From RFTU01 sp046094505 (lineage in GTDB: Bacteria > Pseudomonadota > Gammaproteobacteria > Burkholderiales > Burkholderiaceae_C): a stretch of 44,446 nt of DNA. The position numbers and the translations under genes were made by a program. The notes under the pieces were generated by a model. The model made no database searches and was not told the DNA's origin. It saw nothing but the letters and a program-made list of their open reading frames with translations. Position 1 is the stretch's first letter. The number at the start of each line of letters is the position of its first letter. This document shows, one piece after another, positions 1 to 8,007 of this stretch. The DNA lies in assembly GCA_046094505.1 (NCBI GenBank), contig JBJTHN010000047.1, positions 1 to 44,446 of the forward strand, written 5' to 3'.

Positions 1-429
1 CTTGGTGGCCACGCGGCCCGCAAACTCGTCTTGGTAGAACGACAAGCTCTGGCCCAGCATGTGCCGGTGGAACACCCAGCGCAGCCGCATGGGGAAGTTG
101 CCGGCCAGGGCCTGATGCTTGATCAAGGTCTGAAGCAACACCAGCAATGGGCTGGCCAACAAGATGCCCGCCAGGAGCAGAAGGTTGGACTGCTGGCGTG
201 CCCACAACTCCCCCACCGGCGTTTGCGTTAGCCAATCCACCACCTGGCCCAGCATGGCAAACAACAAGGCTTCGAACATGCCAATGCACGCGGTGCACAG
301 CGTCATGCCCAGGATCAAGGGGCGCAGGCCCTGTGTAGCCGACCACAGGAAGGCCCCGAAGCCCCGCGGGGGTGTGCCAGGCTCGGCAGCCGGATAGGGG
401 TCTAGGCGCCGTTCGAAGAGAGTCAGCAT
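1..429 (-). CDS. ABC exporter, N-terminal part (cut by window edge)
   Basis: The frame is open from an ATG at 429 down to base 1, giving 143 residues with no stop, so the gene continues beyond the window. The protein starts MLTLFERRLDPYP, and two hydrophobic stretches follow (around residues 35-60 and 85-105). It ends in the window with FYQDEFAGRVATK, which resembles the start of the first cytoplasmic loop in MsbA/MdlB-type exporters. Such proteins fuse a six-helix membrane domain to an ATPase and export lipids, drugs or peptides across the inner membrane. The ATPase half is outside the window, so the substrate cannot be judged. It lies 139 bases downstream of the TonB receptor gene on the same strand, so co-transcription is possible but not shown. 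Confidence 0.75.
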   Translation of the reverse strand, partial: MLTLFERRLDPYPAAEPGTPPRGFGAFLWSATQGLRPLILGMTLCTACIGMFEALLFAMLGQVVDWLTQTPVGELWARQQSNLLLLAGILLASPLLVLLQTLIKHQALAGNFPMRLRWVFHRHMLGQSLSFYQDEFAGRVATK

Positions 430-506
430 CGCAAATTAAAGCATCGTTGGGAAGCGACGTGGTGTGGCTGCGTCGTACCCTGTCAACACCGAACGCGCCA
501 GGCGCT

Positions 507-525
507 CAAGCGCCGCGGGCGCTTG
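507..525 (-). terminator. Small hairpin downstream of the TonB receptor
   Basis: CAAGCGCC and GGCGCTTG form a perfect 8-bp stem around a GCG loop in the gap after the receptor stop. No T-run follows on either strand, so it is at best a weak or factor-dependent terminator, or an mRNA-end stabiliser. Confidence 0.25.
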
Positions 526-568
526 GCTGTCAGCGCTCGTCCCGCGGGCCTGGCCGGTTCCGTGGCCT

Positions 569-2899
569 TTAGAGTTTGAATTCCAAACCGACCCTCAGGT
601 TCACGGGCGTGCGCTCGACCAAGCGCCCAGCCTCGCGCGTGGTTTCCGTCACCACCACACTGCCGGTCACGTAGTCGCGCACGATGAAGTTGCTGGCAGC
701 CAAGCGCAGCAGGGTGTTGCGGTTGAGGTTCACGGTGGCGTAGGCGTCCCACACCTTCTTCAAGCCCACTTCACGGTACTGTGTTTCGGTGATGCGGGTC
801 TCATACCCCGGCGTCAGGTTCACACTGGTGCCGATGTTCAGGGGCAGGCCGGGAACCCGGTAGTCGCCGCCGAGGTTCAAGGTGCCCCGGGGTTGCTCGT
901 CCAGGCGGGCATTGGGCCCGGGAACGGCATCAACCTTGGAATTGAAGACACTGAGGTTGCTGCGCACGTCAATGCGGGGTGCAGCGGCCACCAAGTCATT
1001 GAGGCGGAACTTGGCCTCCAACTCAATGCCCTGGGTGTAGGCGCCGCCCACGTTTTGCGGGCGAGACACCCAGCGCGGCACGTTGGACCAGGGCACGCTT
1101 TCTAAGGCGGTCACATTGCGGATGTAGTCCGTCAGCTCCCGGTGGAACACATTGACGCTCAGGATGCCGCCATTGGACAGGTACCGTTCGATGGCCACAT
1201 CGACGCCCGTGGCCAACTCGGGCCTGAGGTCTGGGTTGCCCGCGCGGTCCGCTTGTGTGGCCGAGTTGGGGCCAGGCGCGGGCAAGCGGGTGTTCAGGAA
1301 CGGCCGCGAAATCAGGTTCTGCAGCGTGGGCGAACGGTAGCTGCGGGTGAGGCTGACGCGGATCTGGTCACGCCCCTTGGGGTCGAACTTCCAAACGGTG
1401 TGGGCCAGGGGCGTCCACACGCTGCTGCGGTTGCGGCTGCTGCCCAAGCCACTGTCGCCTTCGGTTTGGATGCCCTCCCAGCGCAAGCCCGCGTAGGCCG
1501 ACCACTGCGGGCTGAAGCTCCACTCGTCCTGGGCATACGCCGCCAAGCGCTGCGAGCGGGCGGACACGTTCTCGCCAAAGTCCGCCAACAGCGGACGCCC
1601 GTTCTGCAGGGTCAGGCGGTTTTCGTCGCGGCGGTTGTTTTCCAGCTCAAAGCCACCCACCAAGCTGTGCTGGTTGGCCATCAAGCGCGAGGCCTTGAAG
1701 TTCAAGGAGGCGCCACGGTCGGTGATGGCCGCGTCGTCGTCGAGCACGCGCAAGGGGGTGAGCGTGTTGGCGCCGAACTCTTGGCGCAGGTTCTGGTTGT
1801 CAAAACGGTTGCGGTTGGCGCTGACACGCCACTCGGTGCGGGTGTCGCCAAAGCGCAGGTTCAGGTTGGCCCCCACGCGGGCAAGCTCAAAGATGCCGCT
1901 GCCGTGGGACTCACTGCTGGCATAGGGCGCCGGTGTGCTGCCCACCGACTGCGTCAAGGTGCTCGTACGGTCGGTGGTGCCGGTGGAGCGGATGTACATG
2001 GGCATGATGAGAGCCGAATCGCCCGTCTGGCCACGCCACTGCAGGCGGCCATTGACGTTCATGCCCTCACGCTTGTTCAAGGCACGCGCACTCTCTTCTT
2101 GCGCCAGCAGCGTGCGGCCCGTCACCAGGTCGGTTGAGGTGGTCTGGCCCACATTGCGGTCATCGGTGTCGCGCTTGAAGGCTGTCGCGGTGAGGTTGTA
2201 GATCCAGCGCTCGCCGATCGTGTCGTTGCGGGTCCAGGACGCACCAGGCTGCCACTGACCACGCTCGTAGCCCGAGCCCACCCGCACATCGTTCAGGCGA
2301 CGCCGATAGCCCTCGCGCATGACGATGTTGATCGTGCCGCCGATGGCACGCGCGCCGGTCTCTGCCGTGGGCGCCCGCAGGATTTCAATCCGCTCAATCT
2401 GGTCAGGCGCCACGTTTTCCAGCGAAAAGCCTGGTGGCACCCGCTGGCCGTCCATCAAGATCTGGGTGTAGCCCGCGCCCAGGCCGCGCATGCGCGGAGG
2501 ACCGCCGCGCCCCGGTGCGCCGGGCATCGTGATGCCGGGCAGGCGGCGCAGGATCTCCAGGGTGTTGGAGTCCCCAAACTGTTCCAGTTCCTGCCGACCG
2601 ATCACGATCTTGGACGCGGTGGCGTTGCGCCGTTCCTGCTGGTCGGAAGGGCGATCACTGGTCACGTCCACCCGCTGGGTGCCGCTGGCCGGAGCAGCGG
2701 CTGCCGCGGGGCGGTTGGCCCCAGGCGCCGTCGCGCCGCCCTGTCCGGCGGCACCTGCAGCGGGGCCCCCGGTCGGCGTGCCGGGCGTGGCATTCGCAGC
2801 GCCGGTGGGCGTGGCCGTTTGCGCCTGCAGCGGCAGGCTCAGGGACAACAGGCCCACGCAGAAAGCGGTGGCCGTAAGGGAATAGGGGTTCTTGATCAT
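569..2899 (-). CDS. TonB-dependent outer-membrane receptor
   Basis: This is a 776-residue outer-membrane transporter that would import a scarce ligand such as a ferric siderophore using TonB energy. I chose the ATG at 2899 because it gives a clean signal peptide (MIKNPYS..., cleaved near LQAQ, residues 24-27). An Ala/Gly/Pro-rich linker covers about residues 28-74, and a TonB-box-like RVDVTS sits at 76-81. The plug domain follows at about 94-197, with LEILRRLPGI, the repeated RGLG region and GGTINIVMREG. The rest is a beta-barrel ending in RVGLEFKL. There is no N-terminal signalling domain, and no sigma or anti-sigma gene lies next to it. The ligand cannot be read from the sequence. The long low-complexity linker before the TonB box is unusual for the family. 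Confidence 0.9.
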   Translation of the reverse strand: MIKNPYSLTATAFCVGLLSLSLPLQAQTATPTGAANATPGTPTGGPAAGAAGQGGATAPGANRPAAAAAPASGTQRVDVTSDRPSDQQERRNATASKIVIGRQELEQFGDSNTLEILRRLPGITMPGAPGRGGPPRMRGLGAGYTQILMDGQRVPPGFSLENVAPDQIERIEILRAPTAETGARAIGGTINIVMREGYRRRLNDVRVGSGYERGQWQPGASWTRNDTIGERWIYNLTATAFKRDTDDRNVGQTTSTDLVTGRTLLAQEESARALNKREGMNVNGRLQWRGQTGDSALIMPMYIRSTGTTDRTSTLTQSVGSTPAPYASSESHGSGIFELARVGANLNLRFGDTRTEWRVSANRNRFDNQNLRQEFGANTLTPLRVLDDDAAITDRGASLNFKASRLMANQHSLVGGFELENNRRDENRLTLQNGRPLLADFGENVSARSQRLAAYAQDEWSFSPQWSAYAGLRWEGIQTEGDSGLGSSRNRSSVWTPLAHTVWKFDPKGRDQIRVSLTRSYRSPTLQNLISRPFLNTRLPAPGPNSATQADRAGNPDLRPELATGVDVAIERYLSNGGILSVNVFHRELTDYIRNVTALESVPWSNVPRWVSRPQNVGGAYTQGIELEAKFRLNDLVAAAPRIDVRSNLSVFNSKVDAVPGPNARLDEQPRGTLNLGGDYRVPGLPLNIGTSVNLTPGYETRITETQYREVGLKKVWDAYATVNLNRNTLLRLAASNFIVRDYVTGSVVVTETTREAGRLVERTPVNLRVGLEFKL

Positions 2900-3132
2900 G
2901 TCGTGTGCCCAACCGGTGGGCTGGGCTGTTGTGTCAGGCATCGGGGACAACACCGTTGCTGGGCTCACGTCTGGTCGACGGAACCGCGCACCATACTGCA
3001 TTCTGAACCAGGCCCAGCTGCCTTCGAGATCCACAGCCGAATACCCCCTCAGGCGCCTTCAGACGGATTAGCATCGGCCGGCGTTCAGCCCAGGAGCCGG
3101 TTTGCCGGGCCACCGCACCCCACCCCACGTTC

Positions 3133-3858
3133 ATGACCCACGAGCCCACTGCCTGGACCTACGAGCCCGCCGCAGGTTTGCCCACCGTCATTCACCTGGA
3201 CGAGGCCCTGGTGGTGGTGGACAAGCCCTCTGGCCTCCTGTCGGTGCCGGGCCGACTGCCCCAACATCACGACAGCGCCCTGTTACGCCTGATGGAGCCC
3301 TACGGACCGCTTTGGGTGGTGCATCGACTGGACATGGACACCTCGGGTCTCATCGCCTTCGCACGCACCCGGGAAGCCGCCGCCCACCTGGGGCGGCAGT
3401 TCGAGCGGCACAGCATCGCCAAGCGTTATGTAGCGCTGGTGTGGGGGCGGCCACCTTCACAACAGGGAACCATTGCCCTGCCCTTGCGGATCGACTGGCC
3501 ACAACGCCCCCGCCAGCAGGTGGACGCTCGCGGGGGCAAGCCCTCGGTGACCCACTACGCCTGGGCTCAGGGGCCCCACCCCGGTCACGGCTGCGATGCC
3601 GTTGCACAGGACGGGGCCGGGGTCGGCATCCTGCAGGGCCATAGCCGCATGTGGCTGACGCCGGTGACCGGCCGCTCACACCAGCTCAGGGTTCACCTCA
3701 GTGCCGTTGGCCTGCCCATCGTGGGGGACCGCTTCTACGGTCGGCCTTCGGCTGAAGAGCCGGGGGTTGGGCGCTTGATGCTGCACGCCCAAACGCTGGA
3801 GCTGCGCCACCCGGCATCGAACCAGCCCCTGCGCTTGGAAACCCCGTCGGCCTTCTGA
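3133..3858 (+). CDS. rluA: RluA family pseudouridine synthase
   Basis: This 241-residue enzyme isomerises uridine to pseudouridine in RNA. The RluA signature HRLDMDTSG is at residues 64-72, and Asp67 is the expected catalytic aspartate. Upstream is the VVVDKPSGLLSVPGR strand typical of the family. The C-terminal TPVTGRSHQLRVHL and GDRFYG motifs complete the fold. No S4 domain precedes the catalytic domain, and the short length fits RluA (dual 23S rRNA U746 and tRNA U32) better than RluC or RluD. An extra Gly-rich stretch lies at about residues 145-172. The gene stands alone on the plus strand and converges on the methionine synthase gene with an 8-base gap. Confidence 0.88.
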   Translation: MTHEPTAWTYEPAAGLPTVIHLDEALVVVDKPSGLLSVPGRLPQHHDSALLRLMEPYGPLWVVHRLDMDTSGLIAFARTREAAAHLGRQFERHSIAKRYVALVWGRPPSQQGTIALPLRIDWPQRPRQQVDARGGKPSVTHYAWAQGPHPGHGCDAVAQDGAGVGILQGHSRMWLTPVTGRSHQLRVHLSAVGLPIVGDRFYGRPSAEEPGVGRLMLHAQTLELRHPASNQPLRLETPSAF

Positions 3859-3866
3859 AACGTCCC

Positions 3867-4886
3867 TCAGGCCTGACGCTGCGCGGCCAGGGCTGCGCCT
3901 TGTGCCAGCGCGCTCAGCTTGGCTTCAGCCACCTCTCGGCGCATGGGCGCCATGCCGCAGTTGGTGCAGGCAATCAAGCGGTGTCGCGGAACGAACTGAA
4001 GCGCCTGCTCAATGGTTTGCGCCACCTCCTGCGGTGTCTCAACCGTCTCGCTGGCCACATCAATCACCCCCACCATCACCTCTTTGCCCTCCAGCAGGGC
4101 CATGAGTTCAGGCGGCACATGGGAGTGGATGCACTCCAGGCTCACCTGGTCGATGGAACTGGCCGCCAGCGCCGGGAACACGGCTTCGTATTGCCGCCAC
4201 TCATGCCCCAGGCCCTTTTTCCAATCGATGTTGGCTTGGATGCCATAGCCGTAGCAGATGTGCACCGCTGTCTTGCAGGTCAGCCCTTGGGCAGCACGCT
4301 CCAAGGCGCGAACGCCCCAATCGGCCGCTTCGGCCATGTAAACATTGAAGGCCGGCTCGTCGAACTGGATGATGTCCACGCCATCGGCCTGCAGGGCACG
4401 TGCCTCCTGGTTGAGCAGTTCGGCAAAAGCCATGGCCATCTGGATGCGGTCACCGTAAAAGCGATCGGCAACCGTGTCCACGATGGTCATGGGCCCCGGC
4501 AGCGTGAACTTGATCTGCCGGCGGGTGTGGGCACGCAGGAACCGGGCCTCGGCCTGGTGTACCCGCCCCTTCAGCCGCAGCGGCGCCACCACCTGCGGGA
4601 CCATGGCCTTGTAGCGGTCGGCCCGAATGCCCATCTCCACCTTGTGATCGAAGTCGATGCCTTCGACCTGCTCCAGGAAGCCGTGGACGAAGTGTTGGCG
4701 CGACTGCTCGCCATCGCCGATCACGTCCAGCCCCGCGTCTTCTTGCGCCTTGATCCACAAGCGGGTGGCGTCGAGCTTGGCCTGGGCCAGCTCCTCCCCC
4801 TGCGCGCGCCACTGCGGCCACAGCTTGTGGGTCTCGGCCAACCAGGAGGGCTTGGGCAGGCTGCCCGCGATGGCGGTTCGGAACAT
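3867..4886 (-). CDS. Stand-alone core methionine synthase (MetE C-terminal domain type)
   Basis: The 339-residue protein corresponds only to the C-terminal catalytic half of cobalamin-independent methionine synthase (MetE is about 750 residues). It has the IAGSLPKP start, the homocysteine and zinc-site region HICYG (His209, Cys211), a Glu near 251 (SLECIHS) and CTNCGM (Cys310). Together these match the His-Cys-Glu-Cys zinc set that activates homocysteine. FDEPAF is at about 175-180. The ATG at 4886 is preferred over an upstream TTG because GGAGA lies about 7 bases before it. Short proteins of this family lack the N-terminal half that binds polyglutamyl methyl-folate, so the methyl donor may differ from that of MetE. 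No DUF1852 (MesX) partner gene is visible nearby. A role in methyl transfer to a thiol other than homocysteine is also possible. Confidence 0.82.
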   Translation of the reverse strand: MFRTAIAGSLPKPSWLAETHKLWPQWRAQGEELAQAKLDATRLWIKAQEDAGLDVIGDGEQSRQHFVHGFLEQVEGIDFDHKVEMGIRADRYKAMVPQVVAPLRLKGRVHQAEARFLRAHTRRQIKFTLPGPMTIVDTVADRFYGDRIQMAMAFAELLNQEARALQADGVDIIQFDEPAFNVYMAEAADWGVRALERAAQGLTCKTAVHICYGYGIQANIDWKKGLGHEWRQYEAVFPALAASSIDQVSLECIHSHVPPELMALLEGKEVMVGVIDVASETVETPQEVAQTIEQALQFVPRHRLIACTNCGMAPMRREVAEAKLSALAQGAALAAQRQA

Positions 4887-4992
4887 GATGGTCTCCAAGA
4901 AATCAGTGGATGGTCAGGCCCGGGTACCGAACTGCACCACCCGGGTCCTGCGGTGTTCACGCGTGCGCTACGGTGTGTGGCACGCAGGGTCT

Positions 4993-7095
4993 CTAGGCTT
5001 CTTCTGGAATCAGGCCACGGTCGCGCAGCATCGGCTCCACCCTTGCGTCACGGCCGCGGAAGTCACGATAGGTTTGTCCCGGTTCAATGCGGTTTCCCGC
5101 AGCATAGATGCAGCGCAGCAGCCGCTGGGCGGTGTTCGGATCAAAGATGTCGCCCGCCTCCTTGAAGGCCTCGAAGGCATCGCAGTCCAGAACCTGGGCC
5201 CACAGGTAGACGTAATAGCCCGCCGCGTACGACGATCCCGAGAACAGGTGTTGGAAGTGCGTAAAGCGGTGGTTCAGCCCTACGCCCGCAGGCAAACCGC
5301 AACGGGCCAAGACCTCGGCCTCGAAGGCCACCACATCGTCAGACAACTGGTCGGCCCCCAAACCATGCACCGCCATGTCGGTCAGTGCGCTGGCGGTGTA
5401 GCGGACCGTCTCGAACCCCTGGCCAAAGTTGCGCGCGGCCTGTAGTTTGTCGATGAGCGCCAGTGGAATCGGCTCGCCGGTCACCACGTGGCGCGCGTGC
5501 TCCTGCAGCACCTGCGTCTGCCCCATCCAATGCTCGAAGAGTTGCGACGGCAACTCAACGAAGTCCCTCAAGACCTGGGTGCCCGACAGCCGTTCGTATC
5601 GCACGTCTGACAGCAAGCCGTGCAGGCCGTGGCCGAACTCGTGAAACAGGGTTCGGACATCGTCAAAGCTCAGCAGGGTGGGCTGCCCCTGCGGGGCCTT
5701 GGCGAAGTTGTTGTTGTTGACGATGATGGGCAAGGTCCGCTGCAGGGCGCGGCCCTCGGCTGTGTCAGGCAAGCCCGACTGCAGGCGATAGGCGCTCATC
5801 CAAGCGCCGCTGCGCTTGGTGGGCCGGGCAAAATTGTCGTGCAGGAACAGGCCCACAGCCGTGCCGTCCCGCCGCGTGACCTCATAGGCCTTCACGTCCG
5901 GGTGGTACAGCACCAGGTCTGGCCGGTGCAGGAAGCGCAGGCCAAAAAGGCGCCCCGCACAGTCGAAGGCTGCCTGCACCATGCGGTCCAGCGAGAAGTA
6001 GGGTTTGACCTGCGCATCATCGATGGCATAGGTGCTCTGGCGCACCTTCTCCGCCCAATAACGCCAGTCCCACGCCTCGATCACCCCGCTTCGACCCAGC
6101 GTGGCCTGAAGCGATTGCAGTTGCGCGCGCTCGGCCTCCACCGCCGGCAAGGCGCGCTCCCACACCTGGTTCAACAGGCCCATGACCGCCGACTGGCGCT
6201 GCGCCATGGTGTCTTCCAGGGCGAAGTCGGCATAGCACCGGTGGCCATGCAGCGCAGCCTGCTCGGCCCGCAAGGCCAGGATGTCCTTCACGATACTGCG
6301 GTTGTCGGTCGGGCCTTCATGTTCACCGCGCGAGGTCCAGGCGCGCCAAGCCTTCTCACGCAGGTCGGCTCGCTCGCTGAAGGTGAGGAAGGGAACGATC
6401 AGCGAGCGCGACAGGGTGATCACGTGGCCCGACAGGCCCCGCACGCGGGCCGCATCCGCCGCCGCATCGCGAACGAAGGCCGGCAAGCCCGCCAGATCGG
6501 CTTCGCCCTGCAGCGGCAAGGTGTAACCCGACTCGTCGGCCAGCACGTTCTGGCCAAAGCGGGTGTGCAGGTCGGCCAGTGACTCCATCACCTGGGCGTA
6601 CCGCGCCTGTTTGGCACCTTCCATCCGGGCGCCGGCGCGCACAAAGTCCAGGTGCACGCGCTCCAGCAGGCGCAGCGACTCCGCGTCCAGGCCCAGGCTG
6701 CTTCTCTGCTCGAACAAACCGTTGATGCGTGCGAACAGGCCGGCATGCATGTAGACGGCGTTGTTATGGGCAGCCAGGGGCTGGGCCAGCCGCCGCTGCA
6801 CCGCCTGAAGCTCAGGCGTGGTTTCCGAGGCGCACAGGTTGTGGAACACGCCCTCCAGCCTTGCGAGCAAGCGCCCCGATGCATCGAAGGCCGCTACGGT
6901 GTTGGCAAACGTGGGGGCTTCCAGCTGCCGTGCGATCGCATCCAACTCGGCGCGCTGATCGGCCATGGCTTGGGTAAAGGCCGGCTCGAAGTGATCGGGC
7001 TTGATGATCTCGAAGGGCGCCAAGCCGAAGGGCCGGTTCCAGGACTGCAGCAGTGGGTTGTCGTTGGGAGGTGTGGTGGATGGGTTCATGGGCAT
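4993..7095 (-). CDS. prlC: Oligopeptidase A (M3 zinc metallopeptidase)
   Basis: The 700-residue cytoplasmic peptidase belongs to the thimet oligopeptidase family and degrades short peptides, including cleaved signal peptides. The zinc motif HEFGHGLH begins near residue 485, and the downstream Glu ligand is expected in the helix containing FVELPSQLFEHW. The N-terminal NPLLQSW and PFEIIKPDHFEPA match the family start. The length is close to that of the E. coli enzyme (680). I used the ATG at 7095, which has AGGA about 9 bases upstream; a second ATG lies two codons further in. The neighbours are unrelated housekeeping genes on the same strand, with 47 bases to the upstream gene. Confidence 0.93.
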   Translation of the reverse strand: MPMNPSTTPPNDNPLLQSWNRPFGLAPFEIIKPDHFEPAFTQAMADQRAELDAIARQLEAPTFANTVAAFDASGRLLARLEGVFHNLCASETTPELQAVQRRLAQPLAAHNNAVYMHAGLFARINGLFEQRSSLGLDAESLRLLERVHLDFVRAGARMEGAKQARYAQVMESLADLHTRFGQNVLADESGYTLPLQGEADLAGLPAFVRDAAADAARVRGLSGHVITLSRSLIVPFLTFSERADLREKAWRAWTSRGEHEGPTDNRSIVKDILALRAEQAALHGHRCYADFALEDTMAQRQSAVMGLLNQVWERALPAVEAERAQLQSLQATLGRSGVIEAWDWRYWAEKVRQSTYAIDDAQVKPYFSLDRMVQAAFDCAGRLFGLRFLHRPDLVLYHPDVKAYEVTRRDGTAVGLFLHDNFARPTKRSGAWMSAYRLQSGLPDTAEGRALQRTLPIIVNNNNFAKAPQGQPTLLSFDDVRTLFHEFGHGLHGLLSDVRYERLSGTQVLRDFVELPSQLFEHWMGQTQVLQEHARHVVTGEPIPLALIDKLQAARNFGQGFETVRYTASALTDMAVHGLGADQLSDDVVAFEAEVLARCGLPAGVGLNHRFTHFQHLFSGSSYAAGYYVYLWAQVLDCDAFEAFKEAGDIFDPNTAQRLLRCIYAAGNRIEPGQTYRDFRGRDARVEPMLRDRGLIPEEA

Positions 7096-7142
7096 CGAGG
7101 GCTGTCCTCAGGCCTGCGGTGGTGGTCGGCGCTGCGCGCCGC

Positions 7143-7934
7143 TCAGCGGCCGGCGCGGATGGCCTTTTCGTCGTCTTCCCGATAGGGGCGGTCTGCGCAA
7201 TCGCGGCGCCAATCCGACGACGCAGCCGTCAGGTCCTCGTTGTCTTGGGCATGCTGGGACTTGCGCCGGTTCCATTCGGCTGCACGTTCCTCCACAGCCT
7301 TGGCTTTGGCGGCAAAGGCTTTGATGCTGTCTTCGTAGCCGTCCAGCAGGCGCTCGCGTTCCTCGTTGAGGGCCTTGCGCTCGGCCTCGAACGCGGGAAT
7401 TTGTTTGCGCATGTCCTCGAATTCACGGCCTTCGCTGGTGGTCAAGCGGGTCTTGGCGCCCAATTCGTCCATGCGCCGGTTGAAGGCTTCCACCTTCTGG
7501 CCATAGGCCACCATCTTGGGCTGGAACTCGCGGATGCGCACGGCACGGGCCTCTAGGGTGGCACGCTCGGCTCGAATGGCCTCCAGACCTTGCTCGATCT
7601 CGGGACGCTGCCCGTTGATGGCGGTGGCTTGACCGTCGAGGTCCGTGGCGCGCACCTTCAGCTCGTCGTTGCGCCGCAGGCATGCCCGCAGTTCATCGCG
7701 GGTCATCACCCTCTTCCCGCCCACCATCGCCGGCGCAGCGGCAGGTGCCGCTGCCGCTGCCGGGGCCGGTTTGGCCGGCGCCGTGGCGGCCGGGCGTGCG
7801 GGCTGCCCAGGGCTGGTTGCACTTTGGGCCTGAGCGGAGGACGCACACCAAGCGGCGGCGCACAGGGCCCACAGTGCCGGGGACTTCACCGCGCCCGGGC
7901 GGATGGCGGTGAGCGGAAAGCGTCGAAGAGTCAT
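7143..7934 (-). CDS. Secreted coiled-coil protein of unknown function
   Basis: I do not recognise a named family. The protein (263 residues from the ATG at 7934; a GTG lies two codons upstream) begins with a basic segment and a hydrophobic core that ends in SSAQAQ, a credible signal peptide cut near residue 36. An Ala/Pro-rich linker follows at about 37-70. From about residue 75 the sequence is strongly charged and heptad-like, for example ELRACLRRNDELK, ERATLEARAVRIREF and FEAERKALNEERERLL, so it should form a long coiled coil in the periplasm. Two cysteines remain outside the signal peptide (in ELRACLRR and WRRDCADRP) and could form a disulfide. The start is uncertain because AGGGG lies closer to the GTG. 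Confidence 0.7.
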   Translation of the reverse strand: MTLRRFPLTAIRPGAVKSPALWALCAAAWCASSAQAQSATSPGQPARPAATAPAKPAPAAAAAPAAAPAMVGGKRVMTRDELRACLRRNDELKVRATDLDGQATAINGQRPEIEQGLEAIRAERATLEARAVRIREFQPKMVAYGQKVEAFNRRMDELGAKTRLTTSEGREFEDMRKQIPAFEAERKALNEERERLLDGYEDSIKAFAAKAKAVEERAAEWNRRKSQHAQDNEDLTAASSDWRRDCADRPYREDDEKAIRAGR

Positions 7935-8007
7935 GTGCACAAAGGCCCCTGGGGCCGCAGGTTCTGAGGGTGCGGAGCTTAGCCCGAATCGAGTGGCCCC
8001 AGGTGCA

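Noticed and set aside
1142..2137. A 331-codon open frame opposite the TonB receptor
   Set aside because: The receptor frame has signal peptide, plug and barrel; the antisense frame shows none of a real protein's features.
3900..5165. A 421-codon open frame opposite the methionine synthase and part of prlC
   Set aside because: It spans two real genes on the other strand and has shadow-type composition.
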